The notes beneath the pieces were generated by a model. The model saw only the letters and a list, made by a program, of their open reading frames with translations, searched no databases and was not told the DNA's origin. A DNA stretch of 64,000 nucleotides from CALXQW01 sp031553045 (GTDB lineage: Bacteria > Verrucomicrobiota > Verrucomicrobiia > Opitutales > Intestinicryptomonadaceae). The stretch is taken from the NCBI GenBank assembly GCA_031553045.1, contig JAVBLZ010000013.1:41862-105861 (forward strand), read 5' to 3'. The position numbers and the translations under genes were made by a program. Shown piece after piece: positions 55,621-64,000 of the stretch (position 1 is its first letter; each line of letters starts with the position of its first letter).

Positions 55621-56580
55621 CTACTTTTCCACCGCAAAATACTTGCGTTGTTTTTCAGAAATTGGCAGTCCCACACGCTCCATAACAAGCATCATATCTT
55701 CCCAAACCAATCTTTTTGTTGCCGCCGTTGCGTACTGCAAAAGATATGAAGGGTGATAGGTAACCATGAGGTCCCAATTTTCAAACTTGCCCCACTTGCC
55801 CCTGATTTTACCTAGCTTGCGCTCTGAATCATAACCCAAAAGCCCATTTACCGCAGTGCCTCCAAGCGCAACGACAACGTCAGGATTCACAATTTCTATC
55901 TGCGCTTTAAGATATGGCAAACAGTAATTCATCTCCTCCTCAGTGGGCGGCCTGTTGCCGCTTGAGGTGGGCAACTCAGGACGCCAGTTCATAATGTTGC
56001 CTATGTAAACATCTTCCCTGCCCAAGCCCATTGCGCCGATAATTTTTGTGAGCAACTGCCCCGCCTTGCCCACAAAAGGCTCTGCCTGAATTTCCTCATC
56101 AGCCCCTGGCGCTTCACCGCAAAAAAATATTTTTGCGTCCAAATTGCCCACGCCAAAAACCACATTTTTAGTAGGCTTTAAATGCTGATTGCACACTGGG
56201 TCTGAAAGAACCAAATTGCGCAAATAATCCCACCTTTCTTTTTTAGAGCCCGCAGGCAAAGTAAAAGGTTTGGGCGTTGGTATTGGAGCAACGCTAAAGC
56301 CTTCAAGCTTGGGTTTTTCAAGCTTGGGAGACAAAGTTTTTTTAGATTTTCCTGACAAGACAAGCTCCTCAATATCGGCTGACGAAGCAAATTGCACTTC
56401 ATCAACTTCCGGTAATTTTTCTACAATTTCTTCCTGCGTTATGCGTGAGATATCGCCGCCATCTTTACCGCATAATTTTCTGAGTATCGCAATAGATTCA
56501 TCATCCCAGAGCAAACTCTCCTGCCCTTCCAAAGAAAGGCGTTTGAGCTCTCTGGATATTGTCTCTATTATTTCCTTCAT
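55621..56580 (-). CDS. Family 4-like uracil-DNA glycosylase with altered Fe-S site
   Basis: A 319-residue uracil-DNA glycosylase. An N-terminal region of about 110 residues of low similarity precedes the catalytic domain. Motif A is GEAPGADEE (155-163), motif B is TYHPSYLL with His276. Of the four cysteines that normally hold the family-4 [4Fe-4S] cluster only two are evident: C130-N-Q-H133 (second Cys replaced by His) and C220 in NYCLPYL. The third position is Trp199 (NWRPE). Such variants exist among UDG4-like proteins, so activity is still likely. It lies 5 bp after the PEGA lipoprotein gene. Confidence 0.88.
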   Translation of the reverse strand: MKEIIETISRELKRLSLEGQESLLWDDESIAILRKLCGKDGGDISRITQEEIVEKLPEVDEVQFASSADIEELVLSGKSKKTLSPKLEKPKLEGFSVAPIPTPKPFTLPAGSKKERWDYLRNLVLSDPVCNQHLKPTKNVVFGVGNLDAKIFFCGEAPGADEEIQAEPFVGKAGQLLTKIIGAMGLGREDVYIGNIMNWRPELPTSSGNRPPTEEEMNYCLPYLKAQIEIVNPDVVVALGGTAVNGLLGYDSERKLGKIRGKWGKFENWDLMVTYHPSYLLQYATAATKRLVWEDMMLVMERVGLPISEKQRKYFAVEK

Positions 56581-56585
56581 GAAAA

Positions 56586-56948
56586 TTACTCTACCTCGAC
56601 GCCGCCGCTTTCAGATGGGTTTTTATACATGTTGAAAATAATTTTTTCAGGCGCCAAACTCTTATCCATATTTGTTGGAGTAAAAGCGGGGAAAGATTTT
56701 ACCTGCGTATGCAACTCCGCACTCGACGCCAAAGCGGTGATTGTTATCTGTCTTACAAAACAGCCTTCCTCATTGGTTTCAGACTCCAAAGAAAGCGGCG
56801 TCTTGCCGACATTCATACCGTTGACAATAATGTTCATACCCGTGGGGATACTCTCTATTTTTGTGATTCTGGTGTTGTCTTCCCTGATGTCTGAAGAACA
56901 GGCGCACAAGAATGCGCACAAAGTAAAAATTGGAATAAGTTTTTTCAT
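56586..56948 (-). CDS. Small PEGA-domain lipoprotein
   Basis: A 120-residue lipoprotein with signal MKKLIPIFTLCAFLCACSSD (lipobox LCAC). The body holds a PEGA-like segment: ESIPTGMNIIVNGMNVGKTP, the usual P-x-G-x-x-V-x-V-N-G-x-x-x-G-x-T-P pattern. PEGA domains are thought to act in surface-layer or envelope interactions. It sits between ffh (8 bp) and the UDG gene (5 bp), so it is co-transcribed. No functional link is obvious. Confidence 0.8.
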   Translation of the reverse strand: MKKLIPIFTLCAFLCACSSDIREDNTRITKIESIPTGMNIIVNGMNVGKTPLSLESETNEEGCFVRQITITALASSAELHTQVKSFPAFTPTNMDKSLAPEKIIFNMYKNPSESGGVEVE

Positions 56949-56956
56949 GGTTGCCT

Positions 56957-58294
56957 TTACATTTTGTTCATATTTTTCATCTGATCCATCATCTGCGCCA
57001 TGCGTCGGCGGCCTTTGTCGCCCTTCATCATTTTTGTCATTTTACGCATTGCCTCAAACTGTTTGAGCAGCAAATTCAAATCTCTTACTTGCAGCCCCGC
57101 ACCGGCGGCAATGCGCGCCCTGCGCTTTGCATTTAAAACGCCCGGATTGCGGCGCTCTTTGAGGGTCATAGACAAAATCAACGCCTCAGTGTGTTTCATT
57201 TTGTCTTCAGCTTCGTCGCCAATCTGAATGCCGCCCATGCCCGGAATCATTTTTACGATTGAGCCTATGGAGCCCAATTTTTTCATCTGGCGCAGTTGCG
57301 ATAGAAAGTCTTCAAAATCAAATTCCGCACGGCGAAGTTTTTCCGCCATACGCTCAGCCTCGGCAGCGTCGAGATGTTCCTGCGCTTTTTCTACAAGGCT
57401 TACAACGTCTCCCATACCCAGTATTCTTTGCGCCATGCGCTCCGGATAAAAGACTTCCAAATCTTCCAACTTTTCGCCGACACCAGCAAATTTTATGGCT
57501 GCACCTGATACGGATTTTATGGATAACGCAGCACCGCCCCTTGCGTCGCCATCGAGTTTTGTGAGCACTATGCCTGTAAGATGTACAGCCTCGTTAAAAT
57601 GTTTTGCAACATTTACGGCCTCTTGCCCCAAGGCGGCGTCGGCGACAAGCAAGACTTCCGCAGGGTTTATTTTGGCGCGCAAAGACGCAATTTCTGCAAT
57701 CAAAACCTCATCTATCTGAAGGCGTCCGGCAGTGTCAAAAATCAAAACATTTGCGCCTTCGGCAAGCGCTTTATCTTGCAGGTTTGCACCTATGGAAACA
57801 ACGTCTTTGGAAGTTCTGTCGGAATAGACATTTACGCCAATTTGTTTGCCCAAGGCTTCAAGCTGGTCTATTGCGGCGGGTCTGTAAATGTCGCAAGCGA
57901 TGAGCGCAGGCGTTAAACCCTGTTTCAAAAAAAGCTTTGCCAACTTTGCAGAGCTGGTAGTTTTACCCGAGCCGTGCAGCCCCACCATCATTATCTTTAG
58001 CGGGCGCAAATCCGAAAGTTTAGATTCACCCGCACCCAACAAAGACACAAGCTCATCATGTATAATCTTAACAAGCTGCTGACCAGGAGTTACGCTGTCT
58101 ATGACCTTCTGTCCGATACTCTCAGCCTTAACTTTTTCTATAAACTCCCTGACAATTTTAAAATGGACATCAGCGCCAAGGAGCGCCTGCCTTACTTCAG
58201 ACAAGGCTTCCGCCATGTTTTCTTCAGTGAGTTTGCCAAGGCCTCTTAGATTGCGCAAAGCCTTGGATAGTTTGTCTGTCAGATTTTCAAGCAT
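56957..58294 (-). CDS. ffh: Signal recognition particle protein Ffh
   Basis: A 445-residue SRP54 GTPase. The N domain is followed by the G domain: MMVGLHGSGKTTSSAKLAK (P-loop), ACDIYRPAAIDQL, FDTAGRLQIDE and LTKLDGDARGGAAL. The Met-rich M domain from about 310 carries IPGMGG and ends with MAQMMDQMKNMNKM. It targets membrane and secreted proteins co-translationally with 4.5S RNA. It is the first gene of the seven-gene operon running to 52183 and is divergent from the chemoreceptor pair. Confidence 0.97.
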   Translation of the reverse strand: MLENLTDKLSKALRNLRGLGKLTEENMAEALSEVRQALLGADVHFKIVREFIEKVKAESIGQKVIDSVTPGQQLVKIIHDELVSLLGAGESKLSDLRPLKIMMVGLHGSGKTTSSAKLAKLFLKQGLTPALIACDIYRPAAIDQLEALGKQIGVNVYSDRTSKDVVSIGANLQDKALAEGANVLIFDTAGRLQIDEVLIAEIASLRAKINPAEVLLVADAALGQEAVNVAKHFNEAVHLTGIVLTKLDGDARGGAALSIKSVSGAAIKFAGVGEKLEDLEVFYPERMAQRILGMGDVVSLVEKAQEHLDAAEAERMAEKLRRAEFDFEDFLSQLRQMKKLGSIGSIVKMIPGMGGIQIGDEAEDKMKHTEALILSMTLKERRNPGVLNAKRRARIAAGAGLQVRDLNLLLKQFEAMRKMTKMMKGDKGRRRMAQMMDQMKNMNKM

Positions 58295-58382
58295 TGTTAA
58301 ATTTAAAACTTATGATGTTGAAGAAAAATCCGCCTCTTTCAACAAAAATGTTTCTATTTAAAAGCTTGAAGAAGTCTGATAA

Positions 58383-60611
58383 ATGTCATGTATTCTAAGC
58401 AAAATGATGTTGTCGGTTAAAAGCACCTTGCTGGTGTACACTCTTGGGGTAACATTGTTGCCGTTGGCAATAATGGCTTTGTTTATTTACCACATGCAAA
58501 CCAGAATAGTAAAGGTTGCCGACGCCCAATTTGAATCTGTGGCGGCGGCCGCTACGGAACAAGTTACCAGAGACATGCTTGGCATTTGCACAATAGTGCA
58601 AAAAAATAGGGACGAATCCATAAAAAGAAATCGCACCAAGATATATTTGTTGCTTGAAAAATACGGACTCCCAAGCCTGTCCAAAGAAACTTTTGAGATT
58701 GAATCCGTAAATTTGATTGAGGCAAAAAACCAGCTAAAAATTAAGCAAAGAATTTTATGCTTCGGCAAGACCAAGCTTGATTTATCGGCGCCCAATTCGG
58801 AATTCACAAAAGATTTGATGGTGCTAAAAAACTTCACACGCACAGATTACAGCATACTGGTAAAATCCAACAACGACGGCGACATGATGCTGGTGGCAAC
58901 CACTTTAAATTCGTCGATAGAACATCCCATTTTATATTCTTACATACCCGCAAAACGCAGTTCAGGAGTGAGTTTGATAGCCCTCTCAGACGTCTTGCAG
59001 GGGCGCACGCACAAAGGTTTGATGGAGCTTAACGGCGTTTCAATGTTCGTAAATATTGAGCCTATTTTTGATGAAGACCAAAATGTGATAGGCGCAATTT
59101 TAATAACAGTGCCGCAGAATATCATTCCGGATATTGCAAAATATATGTCCGGCATAAGCATTGGCGAACAGGGCTATGTGTGGGTGCTGGAGCCTGAAGA
59201 CTCCCTTAAATCCATACTCAGAATCTCTAAAGACGGCAAAATGAACAACCTCATAATGCAATTTGACGAAAACAACAGCCGCAGACAAGCATTCTTAAAA
59301 GTTATAGAAGATTCTAAAAAATTATCCGAAGGAGAGATTGCCTCTTTTGTCTATACCCAGCCCAAATCAGACACTCAGGTTCAGCAAAAAAGAGTTGTAA
59401 CCTACACTTACTTTAGGCCTTGGAATTGGATTATAGGCTCAACCTCATACACGCAAGATTTTGCCAGAGGTACAAAAATTGTGGAGCAACAGGCGGAATC
59501 TGTGCTCAAAAAATTGGGATATATCTGCGTGCTAATTTTGTTCCCCCTGCTTTTGCTTTCATACTACTTCATAAGCAAACTTAACCTTAGTTTTAAGCTG
59601 CTTAAATCTATCGGAGAATCTCTTACAAGCGGCAATATTTATGATGCAAATATAAAGCTTACAAAGCATGCCCCCGTTGTCTATAAATCTCACATCAAAG
59701 AAACTTATGAGCAATTTGTAAGTGTCGGGCAGATGAGCAGAAACTTATCCACCCTTATCACCCAAACCCATGCAAGCATCAATGATTTGGCGTTGAACGC
59801 CGACGGCATATCGACAAGCGCAAAATCTCTTGAGAAGATAGTTTCAGCGCAAGCATTCCTTATTAAAGATGTCTGGCACACCACAAAAACAATTCATAAT
59901 TTTGCGCATAGGCTCAATAGGCAAGCGGCATCGGCGGCGGCGGACGTGCGCAGAACGCTTTCCAATGCGGCGCAAAGCGGTGCAGACTTGGCGTCTTTGC
60001 GCGTCAATGCCGAAGAGCTTGTAAGCGCCACAAATGAAATTGTTTCCGCACTCGCCCTCATAAACAAAAACGCAAACAAAATTTCCTTTGTAATTTCAAG
60101 TATTGAAGATTTGAGCGATAAGACAAACTTGCTCAGTTACAGCGCCTCTGTTGAGGCTGAAAAAGCCGGAGAGCTGGGGCTTGGGTTTTCTATAGTGGCA
60201 AGAGAAATACGCAAACTTGCCGGCAAAACGGCGACTGCGGCAAAAGACATAGAAGCCATGGTCAAAGAAATGCAAAGTTCAGTCATATCCGGCGTGATGG
60301 AAATGGACAGGTTTGGCATAAGAATGCGTGAAAGTTCCCAGACCATACAAAGCGCAACAATTTCTCTTACAAGCGTTGTTGAGCAAATATCAAATATAGC
60401 CCCCCAATTTGAAACCATAGCCAGAGAAATAGACAAACAGTCTGAAAATGCCGAAACAATCAGCCTGACTATGGATAAAGTCAATTCTACCTCAACCAAG
60501 ATTAATGAGCGCATCACGGTATTTAAAGAGACCACGGAATCTATAGACCAAATTTCTTTGAAGCTTAAAGAAGAAATTTCCAACTTCAAAACTACGGAGG
60601 CGGAAAAGTGA
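58383..60611 (+). CDS. Methyl-accepting chemotaxis-type receptor
   Basis: A 742-residue receptor. TM1 is at about 14-36 and TM2 at about 379-400 (ICVLILFPLLLLSYYF). The periplasmic part between them ends with YTYFRPWNWIIGSTSY, typical of Cache_3-Cache_2 sensors. There is no clear HAMP. The cytoplasmic coiled coil has a signalling tip at about 574-615 (IEDLSDKTNLLSYSASVEAE, then GLGFSIVAREIRKLA). The usual LNAAIEAARAGE is changed here to YSASVEAEKAGE. It is co-transcribed with the next receptor by a 4-bp overlap. No che genes are in the window. Confidence 0.88.
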   Translation: MSCILSKMMLSVKSTLLVYTLGVTLLPLAIMALFIYHMQTRIVKVADAQFESVAAAATEQVTRDMLGICTIVQKNRDESIKRNRTKIYLLLEKYGLPSLSKETFEIESVNLIEAKNQLKIKQRILCFGKTKLDLSAPNSEFTKDLMVLKNFTRTDYSILVKSNNDGDMMLVATTLNSSIEHPILYSYIPAKRSSGVSLIALSDVLQGRTHKGLMELNGVSMFVNIEPIFDEDQNVIGAILITVPQNIIPDIAKYMSGISIGEQGYVWVLEPEDSLKSILRISKDGKMNNLIMQFDENNSRRQAFLKVIEDSKKLSEGEIASFVYTQPKSDTQVQQKRVVTYTYFRPWNWIIGSTSYTQDFARGTKIVEQQAESVLKKLGYICVLILFPLLLLSYYFISKLNLSFKLLKSIGESLTSGNIYDANIKLTKHAPVVYKSHIKETYEQFVSVGQMSRNLSTLITQTHASINDLALNADGISTSAKSLEKIVSAQAFLIKDVWHTTKTIHNFAHRLNRQAASAAADVRRTLSNAAQSGADLASLRVNAEELVSATNEIVSALALINKNANKISFVISSIEDLSDKTNLLSYSASVEAEKAGELGLGFSIVAREIRKLAGKTATAAKDIEAMVKEMQSSVISGVMEMDRFGIRMRESSQTIQSATISLTSVVEQISNIAPQFETIAREIDKQSENAETISLTMDKVNSTSTKINERITVFKETTESIDQISLKLKEEISNFKTTEAEK

Positions 60612-62824
60612 AGATTTCTCTCAAATCGGCGTTGTTTATATTCGGGGTTTTCATTGCGCCCTTGCCCGTGCTGCTGCTTGTTTTGTTTGTTTTGGAAATG
60701 CAAAGCAATACGCTGGAATCTGTGAATGACGAGTTTGAAAAAATCGGTGAACAATCCGCAAGACAGATAGTTTCAGACATATACACGCTCTGCGACATCA
60801 TAGACACTTCAAAGCAAAAATCCGCTTTGGCGGCAAAAGATATTCTTGTTGCAAAACTTTATGAATTGGGTGCGCCCAATCTTTCAAGTGAAGTTTTTTC
60901 AGCATCTGTAAAAGATCAGACAGATTTGGACACCGTCTATAACGTAACCCTTCAAAAGCTCGCCTTTGGCGCTACAGTCGTAACCCCCGCAATAGACAAT
61001 GACAACGCACCCAACCACGCCGACAATACCATACAAACTATTTTAGACTCCGCCAAGGGTGTGGAAAATATAGAGCTTACAATATTCTTAAAAATAAATT
61101 CTGAAGGCGATATGCTAAGAATCGTAAGCACTGTTGTAAAAAAAGACGGCGCAAATTACATTGGCACTTACATCCCCGCTTACGACAATCAGGGTAATAA
61201 AAATCCCATCATAGACGCCGTGATGTCGGGCACGGCTTACAGGGGGTTTTCAAACACTGCCGATATGTCTTTTATAACCACCTATGAGCCTTTGATCGAT
61301 GCAAATAGAAACATTATCGGCATGCTCTCTTACGGCATGACCAGCGACTTTTCAGGCTTCATCTGCGACTATCTGCAAACCCAGAAGATAGGCAAAAACG
61401 GGCACGTATTGGTCAGCGAATACGGCGGCATAGGCAAGTCTGTAATAAAGGTTTCAAAAGGCGGGGCGTTCAACGCCGCCTCCACAAAAGAAGACGAAAG
61501 AACCGCAGACGACATCAAGATGGAAAAATTCTTCGAGCGCGCAAAGACGCTCGCAAAAAATGAGGTTGGCATACTCATGATAGACGCAATGGGAATGGAA
61601 ACTGAAGATGACCCCCAAATAATACTGGCATATACATATTTCGCCCCTTGGAGCTGGATTATGTCTGTGGTGATATATCCGCAAGACTTTAAGGATATGA
61701 CAAACGCCATAACCCAAGAAGCCTCCGAACTTCTTGAGAACATACTCAAAACTTCGCTTTTGATTTTTCTAATAATAATACTGCTTGCTTGGCGCATTTC
61801 CGACAGGCTTTCAGCGCCGTTCACAATGCTAATCAAATTTACCGCAAAGTTAAAAGTCGGCGACATTAACGCAGCAAGAGAACAGGTTCAAAACATAGCC
61901 TCTCTCAAAAAGAGCAGGCTAAGAACCGGCTCTAAGACCATACTGCGCCTTACGTCAAAACTTATAGACACCTTTACTGATTTAATCACAAACCTGAAAG
62001 ATTCATCCGTTTCTCTGGCAGAAAACTCTTCAAAAATCACGATGGTGTCATCCGGCATAGAAGAAACAATTTACGAACAGGCGAACGCAATTTTCAAGGC
62101 GGCAAATATTTCTGAAAATATAGCCTCATCGGCAAATTCATTGAAAGAAGATGCCGAACAATCTGCGCAAAAAATATACAGTTCCATAGAAATGGCAAAG
62201 GGGGGAAGCCGGGATATGTTTTTGCTCAAAGAAAATTCCGAACAAATTATGGACGCCGCAAACGTTATTTCATCCAGACTTGAAATAATGCGCCAAAAGA
62301 CCGAGGGGATTTCGGCAATAGTAACAATAATAAGTTCAATCAGCGAAAAGACAAACCTGCTAAGCCTCAATGCCGCTATGGAGGCAAGCAAATCCGGAGA
62401 TTACGGCAAGGGCTTTGAACTTGTCGCCGATGAGATAAAAATTTTGGCGGACCAAACGGCTGTCTCCACGCTTCAGATAAAAAACATGCTAAAGCAGATG
62501 GAGCAATCTGTAGAATCTGGTATCAGACAGGTGGGCAATTTTTGCGACAAGGCGTCTGAAGCGCATACAGTGATAGAAAATGCCGAGATAAATATTTCAA
62601 AAATAATAAATCAGGTAATTCCGCTTGGATCAAAACTTGAAACACTTGCAAGAGGCGTCTCAGAACAAGCTCAAAACGCAAATATAATCTCGGGAAACAT
62701 GACATCATTGAGCGAATCCGCACATAATACCAAGGCAAAGCTTGAAGAATTCAAGGAAGCCGCCCGATCTTTGAGCGCAACCTCAAATCAACTTAAGAGC
62801 AAAATTTCGGAATTCAAGGTATAG
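60608..62824 (+). CDS. Methyl-accepting chemotaxis-type receptor, tandem paralog
   Basis: A 738-residue receptor starting at GTG 60608, which overlaps the previous stop (GTGA). GGAGG at about 60597 is its ribosome-binding site. TM1 is at about 5-26 and TM2 at about 379-400 (TSLLIFLIIILLAW), the same positions as in its neighbour. The periplasmic domain ends with YTYFAPWSWIMSVVIYPQDF (Cache type). The signalling tip is ISEKTNLLSLNAAMEASKSG, then GKGFELVADEIKILADQTA, closer to consensus than that of the first receptor. The two are ancient duplicates with different sensor sequences and may form separate or mixed arrays. Confidence 0.9.
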   Translation: MKISLKSALFIFGVFIAPLPVLLLVLFVLEMQSNTLESVNDEFEKIGEQSARQIVSDIYTLCDIIDTSKQKSALAAKDILVAKLYELGAPNLSSEVFSASVKDQTDLDTVYNVTLQKLAFGATVVTPAIDNDNAPNHADNTIQTILDSAKGVENIELTIFLKINSEGDMLRIVSTVVKKDGANYIGTYIPAYDNQGNKNPIIDAVMSGTAYRGFSNTADMSFITTYEPLIDANRNIIGMLSYGMTSDFSGFICDYLQTQKIGKNGHVLVSEYGGIGKSVIKVSKGGAFNAASTKEDERTADDIKMEKFFERAKTLAKNEVGILMIDAMGMETEDDPQIILAYTYFAPWSWIMSVVIYPQDFKDMTNAITQEASELLENILKTSLLIFLIIILLAWRISDRLSAPFTMLIKFTAKLKVGDINAAREQVQNIASLKKSRLRTGSKTILRLTSKLIDTFTDLITNLKDSSVSLAENSSKITMVSSGIEETIYEQANAIFKAANISENIASSANSLKEDAEQSAQKIYSSIEMAKGGSRDMFLLKENSEQIMDAANVISSRLEIMRQKTEGISAIVTIISSISEKTNLLSLNAAMEASKSGDYGKGFELVADEIKILADQTAVSTLQIKNMLKQMEQSVESGIRQVGNFCDKASEAHTVIENAEINISKIINQVIPLGSKLETLARGVSEQAQNANIISGNMTSLSESAHNTKAKLEEFKEAARSLSATSNQLKSKISEFKV

Positions 62825-62891
62825 ATTATGTATTTTCCAGATAGTTTTTTGTGTTAAAAAGACAAAAAATGAAAATATTGAAAAAAAAGCC

Positions 62892-62920
62892 TTGCACAAA
62901 GTCGAAATAGGGATTTATTT
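62892..62920 (+). promoter_or_regulatory. Possible promoter of rplU-rpmA
   Basis: TTGCAC (62892-62897), 17 bp, TTATTT (62915-62920), 26 bp before the rplU ATG. The -10 match is only fair. Confidence 0.35.
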
Positions 62921-62946
62921 GCTCGTTTTTAAAAATTTAATTTCTC

Positions 62947-63261
62947 ATGAAAGCTACAATCAAAATACAGGGCAAACAATTGACAGTTACCGAAGGCAAT
63001 ATCTTCTTTGTAAATCGTTTTGTTGACTCTAAAGCGGGCGATACTATCGCCATTAATGACGTACTCATGCTTGGTGAAGGTAAAGACGCCAAATTTGGCA
63101 CACCATTTGTAAGCGGCGCAAGCGTCAGCGTAAAAATTCTAGAAAATAAGCGCGGCAAGAAGGTCGATATTTTCAAAAAGAATCGCAGAAAGGGCTATGA
63201 GCGCAAGCGCGGTCATCGTCAGGAACTTTCTGTAATCAAGGTTGAATCCATCAAGGCTTAA
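62947..63261 (+). CDS. rplU: 50S ribosomal protein L21
   Basis: A 104-residue L21. Start MKATIKIQGKQLTVTEGNIF is the family opening. GEGKDAKFGTPFVSGASVSV and the basic tail with KNRRKGYERKRGHRQELSVI bind 23S rRNA. It is followed 17 bp later by rpmA, the standard rplU-rpmA pair. The usual next gene obgE is not present before the repeat element. Confidence 0.96.
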   Translation: MKATIKIQGKQLTVTEGNIFFVNRFVDSKAGDTIAINDVLMLGEGKDAKFGTPFVSGASVSVKILENKRGKKVDIFKKNRRKGYERKRGHRQELSVIKVESIKA

Positions 63262-63278
63262 CAGGAAAGGCTTAACAA

Positions 63279-63524
63279 ATGGCACATAAAAAAGGTCAGG
63301 GTACATCAAGAAACGGCAGAGACTCCAAGCCAAAGATGCGTGGTGTTAAAAAGTACGGCGGTGAAGCCGTAGTAGCCGGCAACATAATCATACGCCAATG
63401 CGGCACTAAGATTCACGCAGGTGAAAACGTTGGCATGGGTCGTGATTTCACATTGTTTGCGCTTGCAGACGGCACAGTGAAGTGGGACGGCGCCCACAGA
63501 AAAGTTTCTGTTATTGCAGAATAA
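63279..63524 (+). CDS. rpmA: 50S ribosomal protein L27
   Basis: An 81-residue L27 with MAHKKGQGTSRNGRDSKPKM at the N-terminus, without the cleavable extension found in Firmicutes, then IRQCGTKIHAGENVGMGRDF. The N-terminal tail reaches the peptidyl-transferase centre. AGGAAAGG just upstream is its ribosome-binding site. Confidence 0.97.
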   Translation: MAHKKGQGTSRNGRDSKPKMRGVKKYGGEAVVAGNIIIRQCGTKIHAGENVGMGRDFTLFALADGTVKWDGAHRKVSVIAE

Positions 63525-63542
63525 ATAATTTACCAAACTTAA

Positions 63543-63570
63543 AACTCCCAAAACTTGGGAGTTTTTTTTT
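63543..63570 (+). terminator. Intrinsic terminator of rplU-rpmA
   Basis: AACTCCCAA pairs with TTGGGAGTT around AAC, followed by a run of T residues. Confidence 0.9.
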
Positions 63571-63645
63571 GCATAAAAATAAAACATATTTCTGGATTTT
63601 CTTTTCACCTGAAGAATCCGCCAACAAAATTAAATTCCACCACAG

Positions 63646-64000
63646 ACACTAGGCTGTCTAAAGCCTTCGGCGCAGCATCAAACAAAATTCAACTTTAACA
63701 CATAAAGCAAATTTTGGAAGCACCACCCAACTTTTACAAAACCTCACTTACCCAATTAAAGCGAGTTTTGAAAGCGCAACATCTCTTTAACAAAATCGTA
63801 CTTTAAGTATTAACCAAAATTTTGGAACACACATCCTAACTTTAGCAAAACCCCACTTTAACCATTAAAGTAAGTTTTGGAAGCACACCCCACACTTTAA
63901 TGTTTTGGCAGCACGGTTTGGATGAAGAGTGAGTATTGCGAAGTGAAGATGGGTGAGAATAGTAGCAGCGCTACATTCTCAGTCAGATTCACGAAGCAAA
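63646..64000 (-). repeat. Structured dispersed repeat element, copy 3, cut by window edge
   Basis: The gene-free stretch after the rpmA terminator is this element. It starts on plus with ACACTAGGCTG and the end hairpin (GCC/GGC form, weaker than in copies 1 and 2). Four 54-bp-period hairpin units follow, with cores at 63708, 63762, 63816 and 63871. The left arm of the palindrome starts with GTTTTGGCAG at 63902. The centre is GAGAATAGTAGC-AGC-GCTACATTCTC (63955-63980). The right arm runs past the window. Orientation matches copies 1 and 2. Confidence 0.83.

Overview
The window looks like a chromosomal segment of a low-to-mid GC bacterium of the PVC group, most likely Verrucomicrobiota (Opitutae-like) and perhaps gut- or polysaccharide-associated. 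This is inferred from gene content only. Pointers are two very large PEP-CTERM surface proteins, a Tat-exported Gfo/Idh oxidoreductase beside a ThuA/HEAT protein, a set of secreted carbohydrate-active enzymes and a sulfatase, a probable diphosphate-dependent PEP carboxykinase of about 1150 residues, and HpnH. Most genes are ordinary chromosomal genes. No phage, plasmid, IS transposase, CRISPR array or rRNA was seen.

Layout. 1-5.9 kb: a minus-strand operon of one GH106-like hydrolase followed by three tandem GH16-like paralogs whose catalytic domain is interrupted by a discoidin-like insert. 6-8.8 kb: tRNA-Leu(CAG), an unknown membrane protein, PII (glnB) and divergent queG. 8.9-12.3 kb and 20.7-23.7 kb: two PEP-CTERM proteins. 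12.5-17.6 kb: a sugar-oxidation cluster (Gfo/Idh, ThuA, sugar isomerase) divergent from an AraC regulator. 17.6-20.6 kb: the carboxynorspermidine synthase/decarboxylase pair and a gamma carbonic anhydrase. 24.6-26.7 kb: manC and manA. 26.8-28.3 kb: a secreted sulfatase. 28.4-33.2 kb: operon pyrG-kdsA-IMPase-nadC-alkD. 33.4-39.7 kb: rpsU, then KDG kinase, hexuronate-type MFS transporter and GH78 rhamnosidase, convergent with an alginate-lyase-family lipoprotein. 40-45.8 kb: hisD, a DUF481 outer-membrane protein, hpnH and a DinG-type helicase. 45.9-52.1 kb: an unknown anchored protein with a degenerate protease-like core, the PEP carboxykinase and an MBL-fold hydrolase. 52.2-58.3 kb: operon ffh-PEGA lipoprotein-udg4-ispA-fabV-ilvE-thioesterase. 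58.4-62.8 kb: two tandem chemoreceptors. 62.9-63.5 kb: rplU-rpmA.

Two observations stand out. First, a structured dispersed repeat occurs three times (24.06-24.63, 39.79-40.06 and 63.65->64.0 kb). Each copy has a conserved end hairpin, a variable number (5, 2, 4) of hairpin-forming units with a 54-bp period, and a palindrome of about 130 bp whose two arms vary together between copies. In both complete copies the palindrome begins at the base immediately after the TAG stop codon of a minus-strand gene (manC, hisD). Second, the CTP synthase has alanine in place of the catalytic glutaminase cysteine while the rest of the enzyme looks intact, which predicts an ammonia-dependent enzyme.
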